Shown: positions 37,698-46,303 of the stretch, piece after piece
Layout: the number at the start of each line of letters is the position of its first letter
Numbering within the stretch: the stretch's first letter is position 1
Program-made: the position numbers and the translations under genes
Origin: Bacillus sp. ISL-7
Lineage (GTDB): Bacteria > Bacillota > Bacilli > Bacillales_B > DSM-18226
Assembly: GCF_018613065.1 (NCBI RefSeq)
Contig: NZ_JAGGQW010000035.1
Location: 124,001-188,000 of the forward strand
DNA: 64,000 bases
Direction: 5' to 3'
The notes under the pieces: generated by a model
What the model saw: only the letters and a program-made list of their open reading frames with translations
Database searches by the model: none
What the model was told of the DNA's origin: nothing

Positions 37698-38576
37698 TCA
37701 AGCATGGTTTTCCGAAGAATTATTATCTGCCGCCCATTTTTTAACTTCACGGAGGGACGCAAACGATTTCACAGTTACTCTTTCTTCAAAGATGTTTTTG
37801 ATTGTTCGAACTAAGGGTTCTTCTGGGTCTTTTGTATACAGAAAAATAGTTGTAGGCGCAAGCGATAAAAGTGGTGCAATGGAAGCAGAATCGACATAAA
37901 CAGGATGATTAACAAGTAACTTTCGGTCAATCAATCTAATTAATTCAGCTCTTTTCATCTCTACAAACTGGTCGTTATAAAAAGTAATTTCCTCGTCAAA
38001 CAATAAATGAAGAACGTCCATTTTGGGTTCCCTGTTCATTAAAAAGTCCCTGAGCATTTGCACAAACATTTGATACTCCTGCTCCATTTTATATTCATCA
38101 ATGGCAATCTCAACATAACCTTCCAGTAACTGGAGGTATGGCCGCAAACGAAATTTATGAAAGGAGTCAAACGAAAAAGAAATATCATCCTGAAAGATAT
38201 ACTCGATAGCTGCTCTAATATTAGGCTCTTCATTTCTATCCTTCAAAAAGACAATCAGATCTTCTCTTTGACCTTCAAGAATGGAATAGATAATTTCCAT
38301 TATTTGTTGCTGCACTTCTAGATCCTCATAAAAATAACGGTTTTTTAATATTTCCCTGAACCAATCGTCACGTTTTATGTTCGTAATAAATTCGTAAAAT
38401 GCATTTTTAACCATAGTAGAAATTTCAATGGATAAGAAGCTACCTAAAAATTTTACTATATGTTGATCTTCTATTAGAAGAATAGTTTCTTTATCATAAT
38501 TATTTGGTAAGTACTCCAGCAAGTGGTAATAAAACTTTTGAGCATCCAGCTTGCTTTGGAAGATGATTTCCGCCAA
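37698..38576 (-). CDS. ytxC: Putative sporulation protein YtxC
   Basis: A 292-aa soluble protein with no catalytic motif recognised. It matches YtxC-like proteins by position (between dnaI and thrS) and character; YtxC is annotated as a sporulation protein, with an unknown function. The preferred start is a TTG (encoding LAEIIFQSK) six bases after GGGGGG; an upstream ATG would add 48 residues that run through the dnaI terminator region, which is unlikely. Confidence 0.7.
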   Translation of the reverse strand: MAEIIFQSKLDAQKFYYHLLEYLPNNYDKETILLIEDQHIVKFLGSFLSIEISTMVKNAFYEFITNIKRDDWFREILKNRYFYEDLEVQQQIMEIIYSILEGQREDLIVFLKDRNEEPNIRAAIEYIFQDDISFSFDSFHKFRLRPYLQLLEGYVEIAIDEYKMEQEYQMFVQMLRDFLMNREPKMDVLHLLFDEEITFYNDQFVEMKRAELIRLIDRKLLVNHPVYVDSASIAPLLSLAPTTIFLYTKDPEEPLVRTIKNIFEERVTVKSFASLREVKKWAADNNSSENHA

Positions 38577-38680
38577 CCAAATCCCCCCTTTAAGCCAATC
38601 TTTGTTAATATATATGGGGGACTTGGCTAAAATAGAAGTTAGCTGACAGTTGCTTTTGTTATTTACAGAAAAAAATCCCA

Positions 38681-38708
38681 AAAAAAGACTGCTGACCTGT
38701 TTCAGCAA
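38681..38708 (-). terminator. Terminator of dnaI
   Basis: Stem TGCTGA / TCAGCA (38690-38695 and 38702-38707, six-base loop), then GTCTTTTTTT on the minus strand, 16 bases after the dnaI stop. Confidence 0.6.
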
Positions 38709-38723
38709 TCCGGAAAACACGTT

Positions 38724-39653
38724 TTATTCCCGTCTGTTTGGACCATCGACCATCACTGGCACACTCAGGGAGCGGATTCTCTCCATGATTCGTCGGGCTT
38801 TCATTTTCTCTTCTTCGCCCCGCTGGCTGTAGGTTAAATGATGCTCTAGCTCCCCAAAATTAAAGTTTGAGGTAAAAAATGTCGGCAGGCTTTCAAGCAT
38901 ACGGAACTGTAAAATTGGCCCTAAAACTTCATCCCTTGTCCAACTTGAGACAGCTTCTGCACCAATATCATCAAGCATTAGGATCGGTTCTCTTTTTAAT
39001 GCTTCAATTTTTTCATTCAAAGTCGAATCAGCAATCGAACTTTTCATTTCCCTTAATAGTTCAGGGACATAGACAATCATCGAAGAAATCTGTTTTTTTG
39101 CCAATTCATTGGCGATTGCCCCTAATAGATAGGACTTTCCGACACCGAATTTCCCGTAAAGAAAGAGGCCCTTTGGTTTTTTACCTGCCTCATAATTCAT
39201 TAAAAAGGTTGCGGCCTTATCTCCGGCATCCAGCCTACCTGAGTCTCCTTCAAAGTCTTCAAAGGTGGCCTCAAGTATGTCTCTTGGCACATATAGACTT
39301 TTGATTAGTTTTTCATTTTTCTTTTTTTCATCTGCCATGATTTTTCGAGGACAGCGTTTATAAACAACATCAATGGAGTTTCGGGATAATACCAATTCTG
39401 GGTGAAATCCCTTCATGAAATTGATGCAGCTATCCAGACTTTCACATTTGTGGCATTCCTTGCTTTGGTTCGTATACTCGTACAGTTTACTCATGCTTTT
39501 ATCAATCATGGATTGATCAATCTCATTTTGATGTTGTTCTAAAAAGGCTTGAATATCCGGATTTTCAAGGACTTGCCTGCGTTGTTGCTCATATCGTTTT
39601 TGAAAGCTTTCATTAGAAGCTAATCTTTTCAATGTTCGATTGATTTTTTCCAA
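38724..39653 (-). CDS. dnaI: Primosomal protein DnaI, helicase loader
   Basis: AAA+ ATPase (309 aa) that loads the DnaC replicative helicase in Bacillus. The N-terminal helicase-interaction domain carries a zinc-binding CHKCESLDSCINF near residue 68-80; Walker A YGKFGVGKSYLL (about residue 168) and Walker B ILMLDDIGAEAVS follow. It is 13 bases behind dnaB, as in B. subtilis. Confidence 0.96.
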   Translation of the reverse strand: MEKINRTLKRLASNESFQKRYEQQRRQVLENPDIQAFLEQHQNEIDQSMIDKSMSKLYEYTNQSKECHKCESLDSCINFMKGFHPELVLSRNSIDVVYKRCPRKIMADEKKKNEKLIKSLYVPRDILEATFEDFEGDSGRLDAGDKAATFLMNYEAGKKPKGLFLYGKFGVGKSYLLGAIANELAKKQISSMIVYVPELLREMKSSIADSTLNEKIEALKREPILMLDDIGAEAVSSWTRDEVLGPILQFRMLESLPTFFTSNFNFGELEHHLTYSQRGEEEKMKARRIMERIRSLSVPVMVDGPNRRE

Positions 39654-39666
39654 TTTTGGTCACCTC

Positions 39667-41055
39667 CTATTTGCGAAACGCTTTTAACTTTTCTTCAATC
39701 GCACGCTTTTTCGCTTCAACTTCACTGTTGTTTCCTTGCGCGGGATCTTTGCCCGCATCTTTTGTACTTTCATCAAACCAGTCAGGAATTAATTCTGTCC
39801 GTATTGGTTTTTTATTAGTCGATCTTGTAGTTTTTTTACTTTCTGTTACCTTGTGTTCCTCATTCTTCGCGAGCTCCATCGCTTCTTTCACCGTTTTCAC
39901 TTGTTTCCTTGCCCAATGACTAGCGATTGTCTCGACAAAACCCTTTGTAAATTTCATGTCCGTTTTTCTCATAACCACTTCAATTAGGACATTTACCACA
40001 CCTGGGGGAAGTTTATATTTAATCATGATCTCTTCTAAGGTTTTCAAATTGGCATTCGAAGGTTCAACGCCGCCCGAGATTTCTTTAAAAACGATGAGTG
40101 GCGGGGTCGTCTCATACGAGCGAATTAATTTTTCTTCCTGTGTTTTAGGTTCGGTGATTTGAGTTTGATGAACAATTGGTTGTGTTCGGTTAATAAGACT
40201 CGGAAGCTGGTCGTAATTGACAAATTGATACCAATCACGAGCCCCCTTTCTCAAGTCCTCTATATCAATTTCTTCATGCTCATTAATAGCACCTAAGATG
40301 AAATTTTTCATTTCGATTGCATCTATTTGGTACAGAAATGCAAGATTACTAATTACACTTTTTACTTTTGGCGTTAGCGCTTTTTTGGGAACAAGTGATT
40401 CATTCAGCCCTGCAGTTAACAAATCAAAATCAAACGTGTCCACACCAATTTGGATCGGACTCGGCTCATTTCGACCGATAAACTGTTGATTTTCTTCCTC
40501 TTGTAATTCTTCGGAAAGGGCTTGAATATATTGCATACTGCCAGGTGCTGCTGATGCAAACACGTCCTGAAAGGCTCTTGTAACATCTACATACTCGTCT
40601 TCCCTTGGCTTTTGTTGATCACTAAAAAAGCGCTTCAGACGAGAGAAATGGTTTTTTCCAATTTTTCGATAAAGATAAATATTTAACATCCCATCTAAAA
40701 AGAATTGCTCAGGACTTAAAGGTGGATGCAGTTCATAGATGAAGGACCGTCCCCCTTCATCTGTTTTGACACGAGTCTTTAATAAACCAATGCCTTCTAG
40801 CTTCAATCTGGCTTCGTAAATATCCTTTAAGTTCATCTCTAAGAGATTCATCAATAAATGATGAGTGGAAGACTCAGACCAGAGCCGATTTTCCTCTAAC
40901 TCCGCCCAGAGCGTCATATACAAACTAAAGCAAGTTGACCCAATCAAGGGCTGATATAAAAACGTCAGCACTTTACGGTCATACTCATGCAGCAGCCCAT
41001 CAGCCGCAACTATATAACGGTCGATAGGGAGAATTTCCTGCCAATGCTGCGCCAT
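39667..41055 (-). CDS. dnaB: Replication initiation and membrane attachment protein DnaB
   Basis: Gram-positive DnaB/DnaD-family primosomal protein (462 aa) that recruits the helicase loader to oriC and attaches it to the membrane. The N-terminal winged-helix domain (ADGLLHEYDRKVLTFLYQPLIG) and the DnaD-like C-terminal domain (EIMIKYKLPPGVVNVLIEVVM) are visible. This is not the E. coli DnaB helicase. It lies between nrdR and dnaI. Confidence 0.95.
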   Translation of the reverse strand: MAQHWQEILPIDRYIVAADGLLHEYDRKVLTFLYQPLIGSTCFSLYMTLWAELEENRLWSESSTHHLLMNLLEMNLKDIYEARLKLEGIGLLKTRVKTDEGGRSFIYELHPPLSPEQFFLDGMLNIYLYRKIGKNHFSRLKRFFSDQQKPREDEYVDVTRAFQDVFASAAPGSMQYIQALSEELQEEENQQFIGRNEPSPIQIGVDTFDFDLLTAGLNESLVPKKALTPKVKSVISNLAFLYQIDAIEMKNFILGAINEHEEIDIEDLRKGARDWYQFVNYDQLPSLINRTQPIVHQTQITEPKTQEEKLIRSYETTPPLIVFKEISGGVEPSNANLKTLEEIMIKYKLPPGVVNVLIEVVMRKTDMKFTKGFVETIASHWARKQVKTVKEAMELAKNEEHKVTESKKTTRSTNKKPIRTELIPDWFDESTKDAGKDPAQGNNSEVEAKKRAIEEKLKAFRK

Positions 41056-41081
41056 ATCACTCCAACCTTTCTTGTTATAAA

Positions 41082-41114
41082 ATCAAAAAGAGCCAAAAAC
41101 TCTTTAGCTCTTAA
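41082..41114 (-). terminator. Possible terminator/attenuator behind nrdR
   Basis: Stem AAGAGC / GCTCTT with a 13-base loop (complement of 41088-41093, 41107-41112), then TTTTTGATTTT on the minus strand. It separates nrdR and dnaB, cotranscribed in B. subtilis, so it may only attenuate. Confidence 0.5.
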
Positions 41115-41572
41115 GATTTTTCTTTTTTGATTAATTCTTTTAATTCATCAATAAAAACATTAATATCTTTAAACTGACGGTAAACGGATGCAAACCGTAC
41201 ATAGGCGACTTCGTCCACGTGTGCCAGCCTGTCCATGACCATTTCACCGACTGCTTCACTTTTTATTTCAGAAATCCCCTGACTCCGCAGATCCTTTTCA
41301 ACACCATGCGTTATATCTTCTAATTCCTTTAAGGCTACCGGCCGCTTCTCACATGCCTTAATCAAGCCACGTAATATTTTATCACGGCTAAACTCTTCTC
41401 GGGTCCCTTCTTTCTTGACTACAATCAGCGGGATCTCTTCAATCTTCTCAAACGTAGTAAAACGATACCCACATTCTTCACATTCGCGTCTCCTCCGTGT
41501 TGCTCGACCTTCATCAACTGGGCGAGAGTCGAGGACGCGTGTACCATAATTTTGACAAGATGGGCATTTCAT
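41111..41572 (-). CDS. nrdR: Transcriptional repressor NrdR
   Basis: Zinc-ribbon ATP-cone repressor of ribonucleotide reductase genes, 153 aa. The N-terminal zinc ribbon ([16 protein letters not shown] then [12 protein letters not shown], with RRRR between) precedes the ATP-cone ([20 protein letters not shown]). The start is the ATG coding MKCPSC; a five-residue upstream start is unlikely. It lies upstream of dnaB and downstream of speD. Confidence 0.95.
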   Translation of the reverse strand: MKCPSCQNYGTRVLDSRPVDEGRATRRRRECEECGYRFTTFEKIEEIPLIVVKKEGTREEFSRDKILRGLIKACEKRPVALKELEDITHGVEKDLRSQGISEIKSEAVGEMVMDRLAHVDEVAYVRFASVYRQFKDINVFIDELKELIKKEKS

Positions 41573-41662
41573 TGTAATCAACTCCAAATCTACACTTTAC
41601 TCCCGAACAAAAACGCTTACTTTCATCTTATAAAAAAGACTATCTTTATACAAGTAGTAGTA

Positions 41663-42058
41663 CTAGGAGTTTTTTATTCCTATAAAGGTATGTAATTGAT
41701 TAATTCGCTCGTAATAAGAATTAATCCGCTTTTTTAAATCGGGATAGGTGCCGAGTAAGGAAAATTTTTCAGATGAAATATTAAAGTCTACCGCTGTTTC
41801 CATTGGCTTTACTCCCACAATTGTAACAATTAGAAAGCAGGGGATGGGTTTACTGATTTCAACAGCAATTTCTCCATGTTCTTTAGAAACAGTGGTGACC
41901 CGGCAATCAGCATCTTCATGGAATAACTTTTCAACAGATGCAAATAATTGATTAAACATCGCCTTATAATAATGCGTTTTTAAGGAATCATCCTTAATCT
42001 GATCTGAAGTCTCAATTTGCTTTTTAAAACGAACAAATAGGTTACCTAACATAGCCAT
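41663..42058 (-). CDS. Hypothetical cytosolic protein
   Basis: A 131-aa soluble protein between speD and nrdR. It begins MAMLGNLFVRFKKQIE and has alternating strands and helices; no motif, signal peptide or membrane segment was recognised. Its position between the polyamine and nucleotide-reductase regulators gives no firm clue. AGGAATAGT-like spacing before the ATG is moderate. Probably a real gene because reading frame length and codon use resemble its neighbours. Confidence 0.65.
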   Translation of the reverse strand: MAMLGNLFVRFKKQIETSDQIKDDSLKTHYYKAMFNQLFASVEKLFHEDADCRVTTVSKEHGEIAVEISKPIPCFLIVTIVGVKPMETAVDFNISSEKFSLLGTYPDLKKRINSYYERINQLHTFIGIKNS

Positions 42059-42168
42059 ACTATTCCTCCCATGATGTAGCTTTGTTCTTATTGTACAACA
42101 TTAGTCTAGAAAATATAAAAAGAGGTGTATGTATAAATACACCTCTACGTTGATTATTTTTATAGTGA

Positions 42169-42549
42169 TTATAAAACCTTTGCCTGTTTTACATGAACAG
42201 GACCCATGCCACGCGGAATTTCAATATTTTCACGTGTTTGTGCATTTAATGCTTCAGCAATATAATCGGCCGCAACATTAGGATTCAAATCGCCGCAAGT
42301 GTATACATCTATGCTGGCATATCCATGTTCAGGGAAGCTGTGAATGGTAAGATGTGATTCAGAGATAATAACCACACCACTTACACCTTGTGGGGCAAAT
42401 TTATGAAATGCTACTTCACGGATTTCCGCACCTGATCTAAGAGCTGCTTCAACAAAAGTTGTTTCAATAAAATTCATATCATTTAATTTTTCAAAGTCGC
42501 ATCCCCAAAGCTCAGAGATTACGTGACGTCCCATTGTTTCCATATTCAT
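42169..42549 (-). CDS. speD: S-adenosylmethionine decarboxylase proenzyme (prokaryotic type)
   Basis: Decarboxylates S-adenosylmethionine, supplying aminopropyl groups for spermidine. The 126-aa proenzyme cleaves itself between Glu64 and Ser65 in [14 protein letters not shown], giving the pyruvoyl cofactor; Cys85 (VYTCGD) is a catalytic residue. It is the short bacterial SpeH-like class. A second ATG two codons in is also possible. It follows gapB after a terminator and has its own promoter and long structured leader. Confidence 0.95.
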   Translation of the reverse strand: MNMETMGRHVISELWGCDFEKLNDMNFIETTFVEAALRSGAEIREVAFHKFAPQGVSGVVIISESHLTIHSFPEHGYASIDVYTCGDLNPNVAADYIAEALNAQTRENIEIPRGMGPVHVKQAKVL

Positions 42550-42690
42550 TTTTCCCCCTCTAACCTTTTATGTTCTTTCTTGAAATCCTGTTATTGACGG
42601 TATCCGAGTAACTACCACGGGGGAAAGTTAGTCCAGAGAGGTCCTAACCCTTTAAGTAATTAATAGCTACCTGATTTCAAGAAGTTCACG
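42550..42690 (-). ncRNA. Structured 5' leader of speD with possible anti-Shine-Dalgarno
   Basis: The leader is closed by an 11-bp perfect helix: TTCTTGAAATC near its 5' end and GATTTCAAGAA near its 3' end (complements of 42673-42683 and 42577-42587). Between them TTTCCCCC (complement of 42619-42626) is fully complementary to GGGGGAAA at the speD ribosome-binding site (complement of 42551-42558). This is riboswitch-like; no known class was recognised. Confidence 0.55.
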
Positions 42691-42696
42691 ATGACT

Positions 42697-42725
42697 AGTA
42701 TACTTTGTTTATATTTTTTTTGCAA
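42697..42725 (-). promoter_or_regulatory. SigA promoter of speD
   Basis: Minus-strand TTGCAA (42720-42725), 17 bases, TATACT (42697-42702); the start would be about 140 bases before speD, at the base of the closing helix of the leader. Confidence 0.75.
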
Positions 42726-42853
42726 CCTATCAATATAAAAAACTTTATATGTTAATTTTGTAACAAGGTTAATGGGCATGTTCCATTTTTCATTCGATAA
42801 AAAAACACTAAATCAAAGCTATTTTATGCAAAAAACACCCAAATGGCTCAAGC

Positions 42854-42888
42854 AAGGCAAAAAAAATGCTGTCTATCGACAGCATTTT
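42854..42888 (-). terminator. Terminator of gapB
   Basis: Stem ATGCTGTC / GACAGCAT with a four-base loop and a run of T on the minus strand, immediately after gapB. In B. subtilis gapB and speD share a transcript; here speD has its own promoter. Confidence 0.8.
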
Positions 42889-43918
42889 ATCCAACCTTTA
42901 TTTGTGATGATTTTGCTATTTCCTCTGCAACATACATGGTGAGATCCACGACACGTGAAGAATACCCCCACTCATTATCATACCATGCTAAAACCTTTAC
43001 TTTTCTTGTTCCCATCACCATTGTGGAAAGACCATCAATGATGGCAGAATGTTCATTAGTATTAAAGTCAACGGATACTAATGGTTCCATCGTCAAATCC
43101 AAAATGCCTTTTAATGGGCCATTTGCCGCTTCAATAAATGCGTTATTGACATCATCAAGGGTCACATCATGATTAAGATCAACTACTAAGTCAACAAGTG
43201 AAACGTTTGGTGTTGGCACACGAAGTGACATCCCATGTAATTTACCTTTTAAGTGTGGTAACACAAGTGAAATTGCCTTGGCCGCTCCTGTTGTTGTTGG
43301 TATGATAGATTGTCCACATGCACGAGCCCTTCGTAAATCTTTATGAGGGTTATCGATATTTTTTTGATCATTTGTATAGGCATGAATCGTTGTCATTAAT
43401 CCGCTTTCAATGCCAAATTTTTCATCTAACACCTTTGCAACAGGTGCAAGGCAGTTGGTGGTACATGATGCATTTGAGATAATGTCATGATGATTGATAT
43501 CAAGCATTTCTTCATTAACACCCATTACAATTGTGACATCCTCATTTTTCCCTGGTGCAGTTAAGATCACTTTCCTGGCTCCTGCTTCTAAGTGCAGTGC
43601 AGCCGCTTCACGAGCATTAAACTTTCCTGTCGCTTCTATAACAATATCAATACCAAACTCTCTCCAGGGAAGTTCCTCTGGATTACGACTGCTTAATAGT
43701 TTAATTCTTTTGCCATTGACGATTAACTCATCATCTAAAGGGATAACTTCTCCCTGAAATGGTCCATGATTTGTATCATATTTAAGTAAATGTGCTAATG
43801 TTTCCGCTGGATAGCTTGCATTTATGGCAACAACCTCAAGCTTATTTTCAAGGATCGCTTTTCTAAAAACCATCCTGCCAATTCTCCCAAATCCGTTTAT
43901 TGCAACTCTCGTCTTCAT
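42887..43918 (-). CDS. gapB: NADP-dependent glyceraldehyde-3-phosphate dehydrogenase (gluconeogenic)
   Basis: GAPDH of the gluconeogenic direction, 343 aa. N-terminal Rossmann fold (MKTRVAINGFGRIGRMVFR) and the catalytic cysteine in SNASCTTNCLAPV are clear. The nucleotide-binding loop has INASYPAE instead of the NAD-type IND, in line with NADP preference. It is the GapB type because of its speD neighbour and a CcpN site upstream; the glycolytic gapA is not in this window. Start is the ATG at MKTRVAI; the ten-residue extension is unsupported. Confidence 0.93.
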   Translation of the reverse strand: MKTRVAINGFGRIGRMVFRKAILENKLEVVAINASYPAETLAHLLKYDTNHGPFQGEVIPLDDELIVNGKRIKLLSSRNPEELPWREFGIDIVIEATGKFNAREAAALHLEAGARKVILTAPGKNEDVTIVMGVNEEMLDINHHDIISNASCTTNCLAPVAKVLDEKFGIESGLMTTIHAYTNDQKNIDNPHKDLRRARACGQSIIPTTTGAAKAISLVLPHLKGKLHGMSLRVPTPNVSLVDLVVDLNHDVTLDDVNNAFIEAANGPLKGILDLTMEPLVSVDFNTNEHSAIIDGLSTMVMGTRKVKVLAWYDNEWGYSSRVVDLTMYVAEEIAKSSQIKVG

Positions 43919-43973
43919 TTTACATCCCCTTTTTTGCATTAATGTCATACTTAATACTTGTATTGTTGTAATT

Positions 43974-43984
43974 AGTATAACATA
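43974..43984 (-). promoter_or_regulatory. CcpN operator over the gapB promoter
   Basis: Minus-strand TATGTTATACT fits the B. subtilis CcpN consensus TRTGHYATAYW at every position and overlaps the probable -10 box TATACT. A second, degenerate half (TATGACATTAA) lies about 35 bases further downstream. CcpN represses gapB during growth on glucose. Confidence 0.75.
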
Positions 43985-44057
43985 TTTAGGTTTAATTGTG
44001 ATGAATAAAATGCGGATTTTTAAAATGTTTTATAATTCAGGCAACTTAGAAACAGAA

Positions 44058-44082
44058 AAAAGAGAAGGTTGCCCTTCTCTCC
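44058..44082 (-). terminator. Terminator of coaE
   Basis: Stem GAGAAGG / CCTTCTC (44062-44068 and 44073-44079) followed on the minus strand by TCTTTTTTC, just behind the coaE stop. Confidence 0.75.
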
Positions 44083-44084
44083 CA

Positions 44085-44699
44085 TTACTTATGATTATTT
44101 ATATCGATGCCAAACTGGGCTAAAATTTCAAGAAGTTGTTTTTTTGTATCTGCGATCGAACCATTATTATCAATTACAGCATCCGCGAGCTTTATTTTTT
44201 CAGACAGGGGCATCTGAGAACGAACCCTTGCTTCGGCATCCTCTACTGATAGATTATTTCTCTTGATTAATCTTTTTAATTGTGTTTCATCGTCAACATA
44301 AACAAGTAACGTTTTATCCACCATATACGTAAGTTTACTTTCAAATAATAAAGGAATATCAAGAACAACCACTTCTTCACTGTTTTTTATTGCCTGATCG
44401 ACTTGGTCCCTCATTCTTTTTCTAACCTCAGGGTGGACGATTTCGTTTAAAATTTGCCGTTTTTCAGCGTGATGGAAAATAATTGCGCCAAGCTTTTGCC
44501 TGTCAATTTCACCATCTTCCAATAAAATATCACGGCCAAACTCTTCAATAATCTTAAAATAAGCGGATTCACCTTGCATTACCGCTAGGCGTGATTCTAT
44601 ATCAGCATCGACTACAGTGATATCCATTTCTTTGAAAAAGTTTGAGACTGTGCTTTTTCCACTGGCGATTCCGCCTGTTAAACCGATAACTAATGACAT
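44085..44699 (-). CDS. coaE: Dephospho-CoA kinase
   Basis: Catalyses the last step of coenzyme A synthesis. The 204-aa P-loop kinase has Walker A GLTGGIASGKSTV at the N-terminus, the lid region (RKRMRDQVDQAI) and the CoA-binding DIPLLFESKL. The start is the ATG at MSLVIGLTGG, behind GGAAAGGA; a 13-residue extension lies in the ytaF intergenic DNA. Last gene of the phoP-phoR-polA-mutM-ytaF-coaE run. Confidence 0.95.
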   Translation of the reverse strand: MSLVIGLTGGIASGKSTVSNFFKEMDITVVDADIESRLAVMQGESAYFKIIEEFGRDILLEDGEIDRQKLGAIIFHHAEKRQILNEIVHPEVRKRMRDQVDQAIKNSEEVVVLDIPLLFESKLTYMVDKTLLVYVDDETQLKRLIKRNNLSVEDAEARVRSQMPLSEKIKLADAVIDNNGSIADTKKQLLEILAQFGIDINNHK

Positions 44700-44718
44700 G
44701 ATCTTTTCCTTTCTAGAT

Positions 44719-45354
44719 TCATAACTTCCATATTCCAATTATGATTAATAAAATCCCTGGCAAAAACGTGAACTTTTGGATCCAATCAAACTTATGAAAA
44801 AAAGTTCCGCTTTTTATCCCTAATAGAACAAATAATGAGCTCATAATCGCGACAGTAAATGCTAAATAAAAAGGAGAGAAACCAAGCATCGCTGCACCAA
44901 TCCCGGCTCCAAAGGCATCCAGCGACAAAGCAAAGCCTAACATTAAAGCTTCGATCCCCGTAATCGTACCCGATTGGTCAAAGTCAGCCGACATCGGCTT
45001 TTTCAAGATGTTGATGGCTAATCCTAGGGATTTAATTTCAAAATTTACGATTGTTTTTTCATGTTCTAGTACGTCTTTTTCCTTTTCTGGTTTGAAAAAT
45101 TGAAACAAAACCCATGCACCAAGAGCAATTAGAATGATTCCTCCTAGGCTTGCCGTAATACTTGGAGATAGAACTTTTTCAAGTCCATGCCCAATTGACA
45201 CGGCAATCATTAGAGAAATAGCCGAGCAACTTGCAATAATAATCACTGATCGGATCGGCATGACCATTTTCCTTAGTCCATAGGTAAAACCCACGCTAAA
45301 GCTATCAAGGCTGAGAGCAAAAGCAAGTATGAGAAGTGAGAACAACTGAACCAT
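44719..45354 (-). CDS. ytaF: YtaF-type sporulation membrane protein (MntP fold)
   Basis: A 211-aa membrane protein with six hydrophobic helices of the MntP/YtaF family. Repeated FALSLDSFSVGFTYGLRKM and FALSLDAFGAGIGAAML motifs carry the paired Asp residues typical of the family. B. subtilis YtaF is listed as a sporulation protein and MntP relatives export manganese; the substrate here is not known. Preferred start at MVQLFSLL; the AAGGAG is 11 bases away, so the start is not certain. Confidence 0.82.
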   Translation of the reverse strand: MVQLFSLLILAFALSLDSFSVGFTYGLRKMVMPIRSVIIIASCSAISLMIAVSIGHGLEKVLSPSITASLGGIILIALGAWVLFQFFKPEKEKDVLEHEKTIVNFEIKSLGLAINILKKPMSADFDQSGTITGIEALMLGFALSLDAFGAGIGAAMLGFSPFYLAFTVAIMSSLFVLLGIKSGTFFHKFDWIQKFTFLPGILLIIIGIWKL

Positions 45355-45457
45355 GATGTCTAGGGCTCCTTCCTCCAAAATCATTACGATAGTATATGGC
45401 AGGAGCCTATCAAAGGTTAATATTATTCAATTCTCACTTTTTTTACTTTTTTCCCAC

Positions 45458-46285
45458 TTAAATCTTTTGGCACTGCGGGCAGTAATGGGTTCCTCTGCCC
45501 CCTACGGTCGTTTTTTCTAATGGTGTTCCACATCGTTTACACTCTTCTCCTTTACGACCATAAGCGTATAATTCAAGCTGAAACATACCTATTTCCCCTT
45601 GGGAGTTAACATATGAGCGGATCGTACTTCCGCCCTTTTTGACGGCTTCGCTTAAGGTCGCAACAATTTCACGGTGAAGAAGGGCAAGTTCATTTTTATT
45701 TAATGTATTAGCAATACGTTCTGGGTGTATTCCTGCCCGAAAAAGTGCCTCATCCACATAGATATTACCGAGCCCCACAAAAAGTTTTTGGTCCAATAGA
45801 GCTGTTTTAATTTTTCGATTCGTTTTTTCAACCTTCTTAGTCAAGTACTCTACCGTAAATTCATCTGAAAAAGGTTCAGGACCAAGCCCTATGAGCGGTT
45901 CCGTTAAGAATTCGTCCCCTTTTTTGTATAAGTGCATCGTTCCAAATTTCCGAACGTCCCTATACCTTAATTCTGTTCCATCTGTAAAGTGAAAGAGTAC
46001 ATGTGTATGTTTATCAAAGGGTTCTTCCTTAGGATAAAGCCCATACTTTCCTTCCATTCTCAAATGCGATACTATCGCGAAATGATCCGTATAAATGATT
46101 AAAAATTTCCCTCTTCTGCCTACATCAACAATGGTCTCCCCTGCTAAAGCATCAACAAATTGTTCCACTTCAAGTGGGCTTTTAATGATTTTTGGCCAAA
46201 AGACGGTTATATCTTTGATGGTTTTATTGACAACTAATCTTTTTAACGTTTTCCTTATGGTTTCTACTTCTGGAAGCTCCGGCAT
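45458..46285 (-). CDS. mutM: Formamidopyrimidine-DNA glycosylase
   Basis: Removes 8-oxoguanine and formamidopyrimidines from DNA and nicks at the abasic site. The 275-aa protein has the catalytic N-terminus PELPEVETIR (Pro2, Glu3), the H2TH segment (LLDQKLFVGLGNIYVDEAL) and a C-terminal zinc finger (CKRCGTPLEKTTVGGRGTHYCPQC, four Cys). Directly after polA (18 bases) in the DNA-repair operon. Confidence 0.97.
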   Translation of the reverse strand: MPELPEVETIRKTLKRLVVNKTIKDITVFWPKIIKSPLEVEQFVDALAGETIVDVGRRGKFLIIYTDHFAIVSHLRMEGKYGLYPKEEPFDKHTHVLFHFTDGTELRYRDVRKFGTMHLYKKGDEFLTEPLIGLGPEPFSDEFTVEYLTKKVEKTNRKIKTALLDQKLFVGLGNIYVDEALFRAGIHPERIANTLNKNELALLHREIVATLSEAVKKGGSTIRSYVNSQGEIGMFQLELYAYGRKGEECKRCGTPLEKTTVGGRGTHYCPQCQKI

Positions 46286-46303
46286 TGCTGAGGGGTCCCC
46301 CTT

